Shown piece by piece: positions 6,783 to 16,648 of a DNA stretch of 64,000 nt. The stretch covers positions 1,860,001-1,924,000 of the forward strand of contig NZ_JADPJI010000005.1 of NCBI RefSeq assembly GCF_023073355.1, given 5' to 3'. The notes below the pieces were generated by a model. That model searched no databases, was not told the DNA's origin, and saw only the letters and a list, made by a program, of their open reading frames with translations. Within the stretch, counting starts at the first letter, position 1. Each line of letters opens with the position of its first letter. Origin of the DNA: Bradyrhizobium sp. 199. GTDB lineage: Bacteria > Pseudomonadota > Alphaproteobacteria > Rhizobiales > Xanthobacteraceae. Position numbers and translations under genes: made by a program.

Positions 6783-7952
6783 TCACCATCGGTATTCGAC
6801 GCCGAGCGTGCCCTGGTGCGACGTCAGCTCGTTGCGGAACTTGCCGTCGTAGTTGACGTAGAGCCGCGCCACGCTGGTCAGGCTGAGCGAAGCCGAGGCC
6901 CCGGCATCCATGCCGTAACGGCTCTCGCCGATGCCGGGGACCACGATGTTCTGGGCGCCCAGGCTGACCTGGATCGATCCGAGCTCCTGGTGGAAATTGT
7001 CGACGAACTTGCCATAAGCGGACAGGTCCAGGATTTTCTGGTCGATGACGAAGTAGCGGCCGATCTCGGCTCCGATCATGACGCGGGCGCGTGAGAGCGC
7101 GGTCGAGCCGACGTTGAGCGGATCGACGCCGCCGGCCTCCTGGAACGCCGCGCTGGTGGCACGCACATATTCCAGCGCGCCCTTGGGGACGATGCGCATC
7201 TGGTCCTTGGTCCAGTAGTAGCTGATCTCGGTCAGCGCGCCGTCGATCGCGGCGCGATAGCCCGCATTCGCAAGGCCAAGGCCGGTGTCGCGGCTGGAAC
7301 GGACCTTGCCGAAACCATGCACCACCGCGAACGCCCAGGTCCACGGGCCCTTGTCGATCGAGCCGTTGAAGCCGATTTGCGTCAGGTCGAGCGTTGCCGA
7401 CTGCAGCGCCAGCGGCATGTCGATGTCGGTGTGGCTCTGGTCGACGGAGAAGCCGAGATTGACGCCAGGGGCCACGCGCACGCCGAAGCCGGCGACGCCG
7501 CCAACCGTCTTGCGCCTGTCGCCGACGAAATCGCCTTGCGCATCGGTGCGGACCGAGATGCCGTAGCCCTCGAACCAGGTGCGGTAGCGCGGATCTTCCG
7601 TGCTCGCCGACGCCCCGCCGCCGCCAGGATTGGTGCGGAACGTCCGGTTGAATCCATTCGATGCCTGGTTACCGAGCCGCTCCAGGAAGTTCGAGCCGAG
7701 ATCGAGCGCGCTGTTGCCGGCGGAACGATCGTCGTTGATCGACGTCGACACCGGGGTCGGTGACGGCGTGGGCGTCGGAGACGCAGCCGGTGTCGGAATC
7801 TGTGCGAAACCAGGCGTCGCTGCCGAAATCGTCACAGCGAGCGCCAGCGCAAGCGTCATCGCAAGCGTCATCGCGGCCGACGCCGCGATCCCTCGAACGC
7901 GGTCCAGCCCGATCGTCTGCCGTGTCCTGGACAGCTGCGAGAGGCAGCACAT
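6783..7952 (-). CDS. Outer-membrane beta-barrel (autotransporter-type) protein
   Basis: The chosen ATG gives 389 residues; an in-frame GTG at 8036 would add 28. The N-terminus has a long hydrophobic export signal (TLAMTLALALAVTISAA, then GFAQ), followed by a threonine/proline linker (PTPAASPTPTPSPTP), a 40-residue spacer and a C-terminal barrel of alternating beta strands ending in YRW, the aromatic C-terminus recognised by the BAM machinery. The barrel (from about WFEGYGISV) matches autotransporter translocator domains, but there is almost no passenger region, so it is probably a stand-alone barrel. It faces the LysR gene tail to tail with an 8-base gap. The role of this barrel is unknown. 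Confidence 0.78.
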   Translation of the reverse strand: MCCLSQLSRTRQTIGLDRVRGIAASAAMTLAMTLALALAVTISAATPGFAQIPTPAASPTPTPSPTPVSTSINDDRSAGNSALDLGSNFLERLGNQASNGFNRTFRTNPGGGGASASTEDPRYRTWFEGYGISVRTDAQGDFVGDRRKTVGGVAGFGVRVAPGVNLGFSVDQSHTDIDMPLALQSATLDLTQIGFNGSIDKGPWTWAFAVVHGFGKVRSSRDTGLGLANAGYRAAIDGALTEISYYWTKDQMRIVPKGALEYVRATSAAFQEAGGVDPLNVGSTALSRARVMIGAEIGRYFVIDQKILDLSAYGKFVDNFHQELGSIQVSLGAQNIVVPGIGESRYGMDAGASASLSLTSVARLYVNYDGKFRNELTSHQGTLGVEYRW

Positions 7953-8330
7953 GACGACGAATCCCGAAGCGATGGGCGGCCGCAAAAATGCAACATGAGC
8001 GGCTCGCGCATGCGGCGATTTGTGCCGAACTGCCACGGAGGGTCAACGGGTTGGCTCGGTGTCACCGCGCCTATTGCGTCCAATTGTGGTTCCACGGCCA
8101 CAGGTCGCAAATAGCAGACGACGGTACCCCCCACCATCTTGAAAACTACGCGCAGCTTGCTAACGGGCGATTTTCATGTTGCAATGTTGGGACACAATCG
8201 GAATTGGCCGCGCTGCTGTGCGTTTCACGACATTGAGCCTCAAGACTCGAACAGACTTCCGGAAGCCCGTTTGTGGCGTGGCACGCGAAAAGCGGCCGCG
8301 TCTTTTTTATATCTAGCGGAGGAGACTACG

Positions 8331-8537
8331 ATGCCGCAAAAGGGCACCGTCAAATGGTTCAACCCGACCAAGGGCTATGGGTTCATCAAGCCGAACGGCA
8401 GCGACAAGGACGTGTTCGTCCACATCTCCGCCGTCGAGCGTGCCGGACTCTCCACCCTCAACGAGAACCAGGTGGTTGAATACGACCTCGTGGAGAACCG
8501 CGGCAAAGCATCCGCGGAGAACCTCAAGGTCTCCTGA
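8331..8537 (+). CDS. cspA: Cold-shock protein (CspA family)
   Basis: A 68-residue single cold-shock domain protein. Both RNA-binding motifs are present: KGYGFIKP (RNP1) and DVFVHISAV (RNP2). Start MPQKGTVKWFNPTKG is preceded by GGAGGAG, an exceptionally strong ribosome-binding site. The protein binds single-stranded RNA/DNA and melts mRNA structure. A leader of roughly 90 or more bases separates it from upstream sequence, as is usual for csp genes with structured leaders, and a strong intrinsic terminator follows (8575-8598). Alphaproteobacteria carry several paralogues, so the exact cold-shock role of this one is not certain; the family assignment is. Confidence 0.95.
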   Translation: MPQKGTVKWFNPTKGYGFIKPNGSDKDVFVHISAVERAGLSTLNENQVVEYDLVENRGKASAENLKVS

Positions 8538-8574
8538 TTTCTCTCACGGTTACAAACGAGAGATCATGACGTTG

Positions 8575-8598
8575 CCCCCGGCTCTGCCGGGGGTTTTT
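8575..8598 (+). terminator. Rho-independent terminator of cspA
   Basis: Perfect 8-bp GC stem (CCCCCGGC / GCCGGGGG) with a TCT loop followed by TTTTTG TTTG, 37 bases after the cspA stop. On the other strand it lies just beyond purN and could also help stop leftward transcription. Confidence 0.9.
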
Positions 8599-8615
8599 GT
8601 TTGTGAGACGGCGGT

Positions 8616-9284
8616 TCAGCTCACTACCGGCGCAACCAGAAAATTCTCCGACGCAGAGCTGCCCGCCGTTTTGCAGACATCGCCCTCGATCCGGACGCTG
8701 CCGGTTGCCAGCAGCCGCAGCGCCTCGGGATAGATGCGGTGCTCGACCTCGAGGATGCGCTCCGACAGCGTCTGCGCCGTGTCGTGATCGCCGACGGGAA
8801 CCGCGCCCTGCATCACGATCGGGCCCGCATCGGTCTCGGGGATCACGAAGTGCACGGTCGCGCCGGACAGTTTGACGCCCGCGCGTAAGGCCTGGCCGTG
8901 CGGGTCAAGACCGGGGAAGGACGGCAGCAGCGAGGGGTGGATGTTGAGCATCCGCCCATACCAGGCCCTGGTGAACTCGGCCGTGAACAGGCGCATGAAG
9001 CCGCCCAGACAAATCAGCTCGATACCGTGCTGGTCGAGCGCCGCCTGCAGCACCTTTTCGAAGCCGGCGCGATCCCTGCCGAACGGCTTGCTCTCGATCA
9101 CCCGCGTCTTCACGCCCGCCGCCTTGGCGCGTTCGAGACCGAACGCATCGGGCTTGTTTGAGATGACTAGCGAGATCTCGGCCGGGAAATCCACCGCGCT
9201 TGCGGCCTTGATCAGCGCGGCCATGTTGGAGCCGCGGCCGGAGATCAGGATGGCGACGCGGCGCTTGATCACAGCGCCAGTCAT
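8616..9284 (-). CDS. purN: Phosphoribosylglycinamide formyltransferase (GART, 10-formyl-THF)
   Basis: A 222-residue PurN, third step of de novo purine synthesis: it transfers a formyl group from 10-formyl-tetrahydrofolate to GAR. Signature pieces are ILISGRGSNMAALI at the N-terminus (phosphoribosyl loop), LICLGGFMRL, and NIHPSLLPSFPGLDPHGQAL containing the active-site Asn-His. The C-terminal Asp region (ETDAGPIVMQGAVPV) is also present. Its ATG overlaps the purM stop codon by one base, so the two are translationally coupled in a purM-purN operon as in many Gram-negatives. Confidence 0.95.
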   Translation of the reverse strand: MTGAVIKRRVAILISGRGSNMAALIKAASAVDFPAEISLVISNKPDAFGLERAKAAGVKTRVIESKPFGRDRAGFEKVLQAALDQHGIELICLGGFMRLFTAEFTRAWYGRMLNIHPSLLPSFPGLDPHGQALRAGVKLSGATVHFVIPETDAGPIVMQGAVPVGDHDTAQTLSERILEVEHRIYPEALRLLATGSVRIEGDVCKTAGSSASENFLVAPVVS

Positions 9285-10357
9285 TACAGTGCCATGTCGA
9301 GGTGGCCGTTATAGACGACGCGATGCTCGCCCTCGGCGGGGATCACGGTGCCGAGTTGCACCACCGTCTCCCCTGCCTCGGTGAAGACCTCGATCACTTT
9401 GTCGACGTTGTCGGGCTCGACGATCGCGATCATGCCGATGCCGCAATTGAAGGTGCGCAGCATTTCCAGCTCGGCAATCCCCGCCTGCGCGGCCAGCCAT
9501 TTGAACACCGGCAGCACCGGCAAGCGCGCCAGATCGATGCCGACGCCAAGACTCTTCGGCAGGACGCGCGGAATATTGTCAGTGAAGCCGCCGCCGGTGA
9601 TGTGGGCGAGTCCCTTCACCGCGCCAGTCTCGCGGATGGCGCGCAGGCAGGATTTGACATAGAGCTTCGTCGGCGTCAGCAGCGCGCCGCCGAGAGTCAT
9701 CACCGGCGCGAACGGCGCCTGCGCCTCGAAGCCGAGCCCGGATTGTTCCACGATCTTGCGCACCAGCGAGAAGCCGTTGGAATGCACGCCCGACGAGGCG
9801 AGGCCAATCACGGCGTCGCCCGCGGCGATATCTTTGCGCGGCAGCAGCGTACCCCGCTCCGCGGCACCGACGGCAAAGCCACCGAGGTCGTAATCGCCGT
9901 CCTTGTAGAGCCCAGGCATCTCGGCGGTCTCACCGCCGATCAGGGCGCAGCCGGATTCGCGGCAGCCTTCCGCGACGCCCGCAACGATCGAAGCCGTGGC
10001 TTCGGGGTCGAGCTTGCCGCAGGCGAAATAGTCCAGGAAGAACAGCGGCTCGGCGCCCTGCACTACGAGGTCGTTGACGCTCATGGCGACGAGGTCGATG
10101 CCGATCCCGCCGTGCAGTCCGGTCTCGATCGCGATCTTGACCTTGGTGCCGACGCCGTCGGTCGCGGCTACAAGGACGGGGTCCTTGAAGCCGGCCGCCT
10201 TGAGGTCGAACAGGCCGCCGAAGCCGCCGATCTCGGCGTCGGCGCCGGGCCGTGCGGTGGCGCGTACCATCGGCTTGATCAGGTCGACCAGGCGGTTGCC
10301 CGCATCGATGTCGACGCCTGAATCGGCGTAAGTGAGGCCGTTTTTGCGGTCGGTCAT
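9284..10357 (-). CDS. purM: Phosphoribosylformylglycinamidine cyclo-ligase (AIR synthetase)
   Basis: A 357-residue PurM that closes the imidazole ring of AIR in an ATP-dependent step. Motifs include [20 protein letters not shown] near the N-terminus, [12 protein letters not shown], the [20 protein letters not shown] active-site helix, GGETAEMPG, and [13 protein letters not shown]. The ATG at 10357 gives the usual [20 protein letters not shown] start; an in-frame ATG 18 codons upstream lies in unrelated sequence. It is first in the purM-purN operon and divergent from the phosphatidyltransferase gene, with about 157 bases between starts for both promoters. Confidence 0.95.
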   Translation of the reverse strand: MTDRKNGLTYADSGVDIDAGNRLVDLIKPMVRATARPGADAEIGGFGGLFDLKAAGFKDPVLVAATDGVGTKVKIAIETGLHGGIGIDLVAMSVNDLVVQGAEPLFFLDYFACGKLDPEATASIVAGVAEGCRESGCALIGGETAEMPGLYKDGDYDLGGFAVGAAERGTLLPRKDIAAGDAVIGLASSGVHSNGFSLVRKIVEQSGLGFEAQAPFAPVMTLGGALLTPTKLYVKSCLRAIRETGAVKGLAHITGGGFTDNIPRVLPKSLGVGIDLARLPVLPVFKWLAAQAGIAELEMLRTFNCGIGMIAIVEPDNVDKVIEVFTEAGETVVQLGTVIPAEGEHRVVYNGHLDMAL

Positions 10358-10514
10358 GCCCGATTTCCAGTGGGTTTGCGGCTGGTTACGTCGAATTCCG
10401 GGGACACGCAATGGCTCGCATGGCGCACCGCCATATACTATGTAGAGATATCAACCGGTTCAGCCTCCCGAGCGGCCGGATTTGTGGTCAGACCGGGTGC
10501 CGGGAAGTGCTTTC

Positions 10515-11057
10515 GTGAGTATTCCGAACATCATTACGCTGGGCCGCATCCTGCTGGTCCCGATCATCGTCTGGGCCATCGTGTCGAGCCAAATGGAGGT
10601 GGCGTTCGCCGTCTTCCTGATCGCCGGTGTCAGCGATGCCGTGGACGGCTTCCTGGCCAAGCGCTTCAACATGACGAGTGAGCTCGGCGCGCTGCTCGAT
10701 CCGCTCGCGGACAAGGCGCTGCTGGTCTCGATCTACATGGCGCTGGGAATCTGGGGCGCAATTCCGCGCTGGATCGTGATCCTGGTGGTCTCGCGCGACA
10801 TCATGATCGTCGCTGCCGTGATCGTATCCTGGCTGTTCGACCGGCCAGTCGAGATGAAGCCATCCAGGGTGTCCAAGCTCAACACCGTTGCACAAGTGGC
10901 GTTCGCCGCCTTGGTGCTGGCGGCGCTTGCCTTCGGCTTCAAGCCGGCCCCTTATGATGTCATCCTGATGGGTCTCGTCACGGTCTTCACGCTCTCCTCG
11001 GTGTCGCTCTATCTGGTCGGGTGGCTGCGGCACATGAGCACGATCGAGGCGAAATGA
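10515..11057 (+). CDS. CDP-alcohol phosphatidyltransferase family membrane enzyme
   Basis: Starts at a GTG (VSIPNIITLGRILLVPIIV) with GGGAAG eleven bases upstream; 180 residues. The CDP-alcohol phosphatidyltransferase signature is complete: DAVDGFLAKRF then GALLDPLADKAL, giving the D-x2-D-G-x2-A-R-like plus D-x3-D pattern that binds two metal ions and the CDP moiety. Several transmembrane helices are visible. It uses CDP-diacylglycerol to make a phospholipid; length and the short N-terminus suggest a PgsA-like phosphatidylglycerophosphate synthase, but a cardiolipin-type or other acceptor cannot be excluded. It overlaps the next gene by ATGA, so lipid synthesis and the HdaA-like gene are co-translated. 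Confidence 0.85.
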   Translation: MSIPNIITLGRILLVPIIVWAIVSSQMEVAFAVFLIAGVSDAVDGFLAKRFNMTSELGALLDPLADKALLVSIYMALGIWGAIPRWIVILVVSRDIMIVAAVIVSWLFDRPVEMKPSRVSKLNTVAQVAFAALVLAALAFGFKPAPYDVILMGLVTVFTLSSVSLYLVGWLRHMSTIEAK

Positions 11058-11827
11058 GTGGGAATGCGGCCCCGCAAAAGGCCAACTTCCGCTCGATGAG
11101 GTCGAATCCTTTCCAACGAGCCGGCACGCCGGCGTGGAGCAAAGCAAGCGTGGCAGGCCGCGTCCACCCCCGACAATTGGCGTTTTCGCTTCCGCATGCG
11201 GAGAGCCTCAGCCGGGACAACTTCCTTGAAGGTCCCGCCAACGCGGCGGGTCTCGGCCTGATCGACAGCTGGCCGGAATGGCCGAACCGGATCATGTGGC
11301 TCGCCGGCCCGGAAGGAAGCGGCAAAAGCCATCTTGCCGCAATCTGGGCCGAGGTATCAGGCGCCCGTTCGACCGCAGCCGACGCGCTGACCGCCACAGG
11401 CGTTCCGGGCGCGCTCGCCACCGGCGCGCTGGTGGTGGAGGATCTCAAGGCTGGGGAATTCGACGAACGCGCCCTCTTCCACCTGATGAATCTCGCCCGC
11501 GAGGACGGCGCCTACGTTCTCTTCACCGGACGCGAGCTGCCCGCCTCGCTGGAGATCGAGCTTCGCGACCTGCGCTCGCGTCTGCGCGCCGTGCCCGTGG
11601 TCGCGTTGCTGCCGCCCGACGAGCAGCTCTTCCGCGGCCTAATCGTCAAATTCTGCGCCGACCGCCAGCTCGCCGTGGACGAGAGCGTGGTCGGCTACCT
11701 CGCCACTCGTCTGGAGCGATCCTCGGCCGCCGCCCGCCGGGCCGTGGAATTGCTCGACAGTGAAGCCCTGCGGCTCGGCCGCCCTGTCACCCGGGCGCTG
11801 GCCGCCGAGCTCTTGCGGGACGCCTGA
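11054..11827 (+). CDS. hdaA: HdaA-like DnaA-related regulator of replication initiation
   Basis: A 257-residue DnaA-ATPase-domain protein lacking DnaA's DNA-binding domain IV, the architecture of Hda/HdaA. In alphaproteobacteria HdaA works with the beta clamp to convert DnaA-ATP to DnaA-ADP. The PRQLAFSLPH segment is the expected clamp-binding motif (QxxLxLP-type), LAGPEGSGKSHLAAIW is Walker A, and ALVVEDLKAGEFDERALFHL contains a Walker B-like strand. The ATG overlaps the upstream stop (ATGA). Residues before the clamp motif are longer than usual, so translation may start later, for example around VAGRVHPRQ. Confidence 0.85.
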   Translation: MSGNAAPQKANFRSMRSNPFQRAGTPAWSKASVAGRVHPRQLAFSLPHAESLSRDNFLEGPANAAGLGLIDSWPEWPNRIMWLAGPEGSGKSHLAAIWAEVSGARSTAADALTATGVPGALATGALVVEDLKAGEFDERALFHLMNLAREDGAYVLFTGRELPASLEIELRDLRSRLRAVPVVALLPPDEQLFRGLIVKFCADRQLAVDESVVGYLATRLERSSAAARRAVELLDSEALRLGRPVTRALAAELLRDA

Positions 11828-11877
11828 TCGGTCGCGGGCTCCCAGAGCGCTTGACGCGGCGCAGCGGCGGAACATCA

Positions 11878-11895
11878 ATGTCATCGAAACGTCAT
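11878..11895 (+). promoter_or_regulatory. Candidate Pho box upstream of ppk
   Basis: Two 7-base half-sites ATGTCAT and ACGTCAT separated by CGAA, the 11-base periodicity of PhoB sites (consensus CTGTCAT-N4-CTGTCAT): 6 of 7 and 5 of 7 matches. It sits about 58 bases before the ppk start, suggesting phosphate-starvation control of ppk-ppx. Confidence 0.55.
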
Positions 11896-11953
11896 CGCTC
11901 TAACACATGCTCCGGCCGATTTTGCGCGTAAGTCGCAAGATGGGCGAGACAGG

Positions 11954-14161
11954 ATGGACCGGCTTCTCATGGACTCTGCGCAAGTTATTGAAACCAAAGA
12001 AAAAGCTCCGGAAGCCGAGAGTCTGCCGGCGATCGCATCGAGCCCCGAACGATTCATCAATCGCGAGCTTTCCTGGCTGCATTTCAACCGCCGCGTCCTG
12101 GAGGAATCGGTCAATCCCAACCACCCCGTGCTCGAGCGGGTGCGATTCCTCTCCATTTCAGCGAATAACCTCGACGAATTCTTCATGGTCCGCGTCGCCG
12201 GCATCAAGGCCCAGGTGCGCGAGGGCATTGCCGAACGCAGCCCCGACGGCCTGACGCCATCCGAGCAGCTCGCGCTGATCAACCGCACCGTCTCCGAACT
12301 CGCCTCCGACCAGCAGGCGATCTGGCGCGACCTGCGCAGCACGCTGGCCGATGTCGGCATCGTGCTGGTTGAAGGCAAGGAAGTCACCAAGGCGGAACGG
12401 ACCTGGATCGAGGACTACTTCCTCAGCAACGTGTTCCCGCTGCTGACGCCGCTGGCGATCGACCCGGCCCACCCCTTCCCGTTCATCCCGAGCCTCGGCT
12501 TCACCATCGCGCTCCAGCTGACGCGCGCCGCCGACGGCAAGCAGATGAACGCGCTGATCCGCATGCCCGGCAAGATCGACCGCTTCATCCGCCTGCCGGC
12601 CGACGGCAAGGTCGTCCGGCTGATCTCGCTGGAACAGGCGACCGCCCTGTTCATCAACCGCCTGTTCCCCGGCTACAATCTGCGCGGACAGGGCGCCTTC
12701 CGCATCATCCGCGACTCCGAGCTTGAAATCGAGGAAGAGGCGGAAGACCTCGTCCGCCTGTTCGAGACTGCGCTGAAGCGGCGGCGCCGCGGTTCGGTGA
12801 TCCGGCTCGAGATCGACGCCAAGATGCCGGAGGAGCTGCGCAGCTTCGTTCAGCACGCGCTGTCGGCCGCCGACGACGAGGTGTTTTTGGTCGAAGGCGT
12901 GCAGGCGATGAACGAGCTCTCGCAGCTCACCCGCCTCGACCGGCCCGACCTCGAATTCACCCCTTACGTGCCGCGCCATCCCGAACGCGTGCGCGAACAT
13001 GGCGGCGACATCTTTGCCGCCATCCGGCAGAAGGACCTCGTCGTCCATCACCCCTACGAATCCTTCGACGTCGTGGTGCAGTTCCTGCAGCAGGCCGCGC
13101 GCGACCCTGACGTCGTCGCCATCAAGCAGACGCTCTACCGCACCTCCAACAACTCGCCGATCGTGCGCACGCTCGCCGAGGCCGCAGAGGCCGGCAAATC
13201 CGTCACGGCGTTGATCGAGCTGAAGGCGCGCTTCGACGAGGAAGCCAACATCCGCTGGGCGCGCGATCTCGAACGCGCTGGCGTGCAGGTCGTCTACGGC
13301 TTCCTCGAACTGAAGACGCACGCGAAGCTCTCGATGGTAGTGCGCCGCGAGGGTGGCGGCCTCACCACCTATGTTCATACCGGCACCGGCAATTATCACC
13401 CGGTGACCGCGCGCATCTACACCGATCTCTCCTACTTCACCTCCGATCCGACCATCGGCCGCGATGCCGCGCGCGTGTTCAATTTCATCACCGGCTATGC
13501 CGCGCCGAGCGATCTGGAAAAGATGGCGGTATCGCCGTTGACCCTGCGCAAGCGCATCATCGAGCACATCCAGGGCGAGACCGCGCATGCGCGCCACGGC
13601 CGCCACGGCGCGGTCTGGATGAAGATGAATGCGCTGGTCGATCCTGACATCATTGACGCCCTCTACGAGGCCTCCCAGGCCGGCGTGCAGGTCGAGCTCG
13701 TGGTGCGCGGCATCTGTTGCCTGCGCCCCGGCATTCCCGGCCTATCCGAGAACATCCGCGTCAAGTCGATCATCGGACGCTTCCTGGAACACGGCCGAAT
13801 CTACTGCTTCGGCATGGGCCAGGGCCTGCCGAGCGCCAAAGCGGCGGTGTATATCTCGTCCGCCGACATGATGCCGCGCAACCTCGACCGCCGCGTCGAG
13901 GTGCTGTGCCCGCTGCAAAATCCGACGGTGCATCAGCAGGTTCTCGAACAGATCATGGTCGCGAATCTGAAGGACAATGAGCAGAGCTGGCAATTGTTGC
14001 CGGACGGGTCCTCAACGCGTATGAAGACCGCGAAGGGCGAGGAGCCTTTCAATGTCCACAACTACTTCATGACAAATCCGAGTCTGTCTGGCCGTGGAAA
14101 GTCGCTCAAGGAATCCTCGCCGCGTCGTCTCACGCGCCGGAACGAACGCCATCAACCCTGA
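11954..14161 (+). CDS. ppk: Polyphosphate kinase (PPK1)
   Basis: A 735-residue PPK1, which polymerises inorganic polyphosphate from ATP reversibly at the inner face of the membrane. The N-terminal domain ([19 protein letters not shown]) is followed by the head domain and two phospholipase-D-like catalytic domains; the autophosphorylated histidine lies in [16 protein letters not shown], with the partner region [20 protein letters not shown] and the second His around [19 protein letters not shown]. An alternative start is the ATG at 11969. A Pho-box-like element lies upstream, and the opposing enzyme gene ppx follows 15 bases downstream: a synthesis/degradation pair. Confidence 0.95.
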   Translation: MDRLLMDSAQVIETKEKAPEAESLPAIASSPERFINRELSWLHFNRRVLEESVNPNHPVLERVRFLSISANNLDEFFMVRVAGIKAQVREGIAERSPDGLTPSEQLALINRTVSELASDQQAIWRDLRSTLADVGIVLVEGKEVTKAERTWIEDYFLSNVFPLLTPLAIDPAHPFPFIPSLGFTIALQLTRAADGKQMNALIRMPGKIDRFIRLPADGKVVRLISLEQATALFINRLFPGYNLRGQGAFRIIRDSELEIEEEAEDLVRLFETALKRRRRGSVIRLEIDAKMPEELRSFVQHALSAADDEVFLVEGVQAMNELSQLTRLDRPDLEFTPYVPRHPERVREHGGDIFAAIRQKDLVVHHPYESFDVVVQFLQQAARDPDVVAIKQTLYRTSNNSPIVRTLAEAAEAGKSVTALIELKARFDEEANIRWARDLERAGVQVVYGFLELKTHAKLSMVVRREGGGLTTYVHTGTGNYHPVTARIYTDLSYFTSDPTIGRDAARVFNFITGYAAPSDLEKMAVSPLTLRKRIIEHIQGETAHARHGRHGAVWMKMNALVDPDIIDALYEASQAGVQVELVVRGICCLRPGIPGLSENIRVKSIIGRFLEHGRIYCFGMGQGLPSAKAAVYISSADMMPRNLDRRVEVLCPLQNPTVHQQVLEQIMVANLKDNEQSWQLLPDGSSTRMKTAKGEEPFNVHNYFMTNPSLSGRGKSLKESSPRRLTRRNERHQP

Positions 14162-14176
14162 TCGGGGATTTCCGAC

Positions 14177-15679
14177 GTGAAGCGGCCGCGCAAGCGCGGC
14201 TCGAGCGTCGCTGTCATCGACATCGGTTCCAACTCGGTCCGTCTCGTCGTCTACGAGGGGCTGACGCGTAGCCTCATTCCGATCTTCAACGAGAAGACGC
14301 TGTGCGGCCTCGGACGCGAGGTGCAGAGCACGGGCCTGCTGGCCCCTGACGCCGTCGACAAGGCGCTGACCTCGCTGAAGCGATTCCGCGCATTGTGCCG
14401 CGTGATGCAGGTCGGGCGCGTGTTCGCAATCGCGACCGCCGCCTGCCGCGACGCTTCCAACGGGGCCGATTTCATCGCCAAGGCCGAGCGCATCTGCGCC
14501 GTGGAGATCGAGATCCTGTCGGGCCCGCGCGAGGCGCGGCTGTCGGCACTCGGCGTGATCTCCGGCATCCATCATCCCGACGGCATCGTCGGCGACCTCG
14601 GCGGCGGCTCGCTCGAATTGATCGACGTGCGCAAGAACAGCGTGCGCAGCGGCGTGACGCTGCCGCTCGGCGGGCTCGCGCTTCAGGATCTCGCACACAA
14701 ATCGCTCAAGCGCGCCGATCGCATCGTGCGCGAGGAGCTCGAGGGGGTACCGCAGCTCGCCGCGGGCCGCGGCCGCACCTTCTACGCGGTCGGCGGCACC
14801 TGGCGCGCGCTCGCACGCATTCACATCATCCAGAGCGGCTACCCGCTCCAGGTGATGCATGGCTATTCGATTTCCGCCGCCGAGGCGCTCGATTTCTCGC
14901 GCCGCCTCCGGCGCCTGGCGGCTGCAGACATGCTCGCCGACATCGAGAGCGTCGCCGATGCGCGCCGCCCGCTCCTCACCTATGCGGCGCTGGTGCTCGA
15001 GCACATCATCCGGGTGGCGAAGCCGAAGACCATCTTGTTCTCGACCTTCGGCGTGCGCGAAGGCCTGCTGCACGAGAAGCTGCCGGAGGCAGAACGCAAC
15101 AAGGACGGCCTGATCTGCGCCGCGGAAGAGCTGAACCAGCTGCTGTCACGCTCGGCCAAGCACGCCCACGAGCTGATCGCCTGGACCGACCGCCTCGCGC
15201 GCGTGGTAAAGCTGCGCGAGACCGAGGAGGACCGGCGGCTGCGCCACACCGCATGCCTGCTGTCCGACATCGGCTGGCGCGTGCATCCCGATCATCGCGG
15301 CGAGCAGACGCTGAGCCTCGTCGTCAACGGCAATTTCGGCGCGATCACCCACATCGAGCGCGCCTTCGTCGGCCTGTCGGTGTTCTATCGCTACGCGGGG
15401 CTGAGCGAGGAAAACCAGCCGCCAGTCACCATGCAGGAGCTGCTGACGCCGGCGCAGCTCGAACGCGCGCGCCTCTTGGGCGCTGCGTTCCGCGTCGCGC
15501 ATCTGATCTCCGCGGCACGGCCCGGCGTCTTGCCCGCCACGCATTTCCGCAGCCAGGGACGTAAACTGATGCTGGTGTTCGAGCATCGCCTCGGCGACCT
15601 CGTCGCCGACCGCGTCGGCAGCCGCTTCCGTCAACTCGCCCGCCTCATCAACCGCGCCGGCTCCATCGTGCGGCGGTAG
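14177..15679 (+). CDS. ppx: Exopolyphosphatase (Ppx/GppA family)
   Basis: A 500-residue Ppx/GppA phosphatase that removes terminal phosphates from polyphosphate (and possibly pppGpp). It opens with a basic stretch (KRPRKRGS) then VIDIGSNSVRLVVYEG, the phosphate-1 motif of the actin-like ATPase fold. GDLGGGSLELIDV is phosphate-2 and AVGGTWRALARIH is the adenosine-like region. The C-terminal half is an HD-like helical domain (TACLLSDIGWRVHPDHRG). It follows ppk by 15 bases and is surely co-transcribed. Whether it also hydrolyses pppGpp cannot be read from the sequence. Confidence 0.92.
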   Translation: MKRPRKRGSSVAVIDIGSNSVRLVVYEGLTRSLIPIFNEKTLCGLGREVQSTGLLAPDAVDKALTSLKRFRALCRVMQVGRVFAIATAACRDASNGADFIAKAERICAVEIEILSGPREARLSALGVISGIHHPDGIVGDLGGGSLELIDVRKNSVRSGVTLPLGGLALQDLAHKSLKRADRIVREELEGVPQLAAGRGRTFYAVGGTWRALARIHIIQSGYPLQVMHGYSISAAEALDFSRRLRRLAAADMLADIESVADARRPLLTYAALVLEHIIRVAKPKTILFSTFGVREGLLHEKLPEAERNKDGLICAAEELNQLLSRSAKHAHELIAWTDRLARVVKLRETEEDRRLRHTACLLSDIGWRVHPDHRGEQTLSLVVNGNFGAITHIERAFVGLSVFYRYAGLSEENQPPVTMQELLTPAQLERARLLGAAFRVAHLISAARPGVLPATHFRSQGRKLMLVFEHRLGDLVADRVGSRFRQLARLINRAGSIVRR

Positions 15680-15698
15680 CATCGGCTGCGTCAGTGCG

Positions 15699-15722
15699 CA
15701 CCTCTCCCAGCGCGGAGAGGTG
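15699..15722. terminator. Hairpin between convergent ppx and terC-like genes
   Basis: Perfect 9-bp arms CACCTCTCC and GGAGAGGTG with a 6-base loop, in the 63-base gap between the two convergent genes. No U-run follows, so it may be Rho-assisted, or a generic intergenic palindrome of the type common in this genome. Confidence 0.5.
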
Positions 15723-15742
15723 ACTGCATCCCTCGGAAAAGC

Positions 15743-16603
15743 CTATTCCGCCGACGCCCTGGCGTGCCGCTCGGACGATTGCAGTGCGGCGGCGCTCAGG
15801 CTGCGGCGGCGCCAGATGGTGCCGACGACCAGCACGACGACGACGCCGAGGATCGCGCAGAGATATTCGCCGCCCGCGCCGCCATGGCCGAATTGCGGCG
15901 GAATGCGCAAGGCACCGAGCATTGTGTCGAGCGAAGCACCGAACGGGCCGTCGAATAGTGTGTGCAGCTTCGGCGCGACGCCAGGGTCGGTCGCGATCAC
16001 CTCGCCGGCGATCCAGCCGAGCAGCGCAGCACCAGCCCAGACCAGGACCGGCAGCTTTGCCAGCAACGCCATGATCAGCGCCGCACCGGCGACGATCAGC
16101 GGCACGCTGATGGCAAGGCCGAGGATCAGCAGCGGCACGCTGCCATTGGCCGCGGCGGCCACCGCAATGACGTTGTCGAGAGACATGACGATGTCGGCGA
16201 CCACGACGATCTGCACGGCCTGCCACAGATGCGAGGCGGACTCGACGTCGTCCTCGTTCTCGTTTTCCGGCACCAGGAGCTTGGCCGCGATCACGATCAG
16301 CGCGAGACCGCCGACGAGCTTGAGGTACGGCAGCTCCATCAGGCTGGCGACGATGCCGGTGAAGATGATCCGCAGCAGCACCGCGGCGCCGGCACCGAAG
16401 ATCATGCCCCACAGCCGATGTCGCGGCTTGAGGCCGCGGCAAGCGAGCGCGATCACCAGCGCGTTGTCACCGGACAAAAGGATGTTGATCCAGATGATCT
16501 TGCCGACGGCAACCCAGAAGGTCGGTTCGGCCATCTCGTTGCGAAACTGGGTGAAGAATGCCCCGATCGTGGCGGGATCGAAGATCTGCCAAAGCCAGTT
16601 CAC
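15743..16603 (-). CDS. TerC-family integral membrane protein
   Basis: A 286-residue polytopic membrane protein with about seven helices. The TerC hallmarks are two acidic intramembrane motifs: NILLSGDNALVIALACRG near the N-terminus and DIVMSLDNVIAVAAAANG in the middle, each with Asp-Asn. The charged loop ENENEDDVESA separates the two halves. TerC/Alx/YjbE proteins are implicated in export of manganese or other divalent metals; whether this one transports Mn2+ is inference. No metal riboswitch is obvious upstream. It is transcribed leftward, alone, downstream of ndk. Confidence 0.85.
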   Translation of the reverse strand: MNWLWQIFDPATIGAFFTQFRNEMAEPTFWVAVGKIIWINILLSGDNALVIALACRGLKPRHRLWGMIFGAGAAVLLRIIFTGIVASLMELPYLKLVGGLALIVIAAKLLVPENENEDDVESASHLWQAVQIVVVADIVMSLDNVIAVAAAANGSVPLLILGLAISVPLIVAGAALIMALLAKLPVLVWAGAALLGWIAGEVIATDPGVAPKLHTLFDGPFGASLDTMLGALRIPPQFGHGGAGGEYLCAILGVVVVLVVGTIWRRRSLSAAALQSSERHARASAE

Positions 16604-16648
16604 AATACGTCCTTTCGCCCGCGTCGACCTAAACTAGCGGCTGATGGA

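Noticed and set aside
7851..7880. Short repeat GCAAGCGTCATC within the barrel protein gene
   Set aside because: Codes for part of the hydrophobic signal peptide (repeated Thr-Leu-Ala-Met), so it is a coding repeat, not a regulatory one.
12158..13606. 482-codon minus-strand frame across ppk
   Set aside because: Antisense to PPK1, whose domains and catalytic histidines are intact; no domain visible in the antisense translation.
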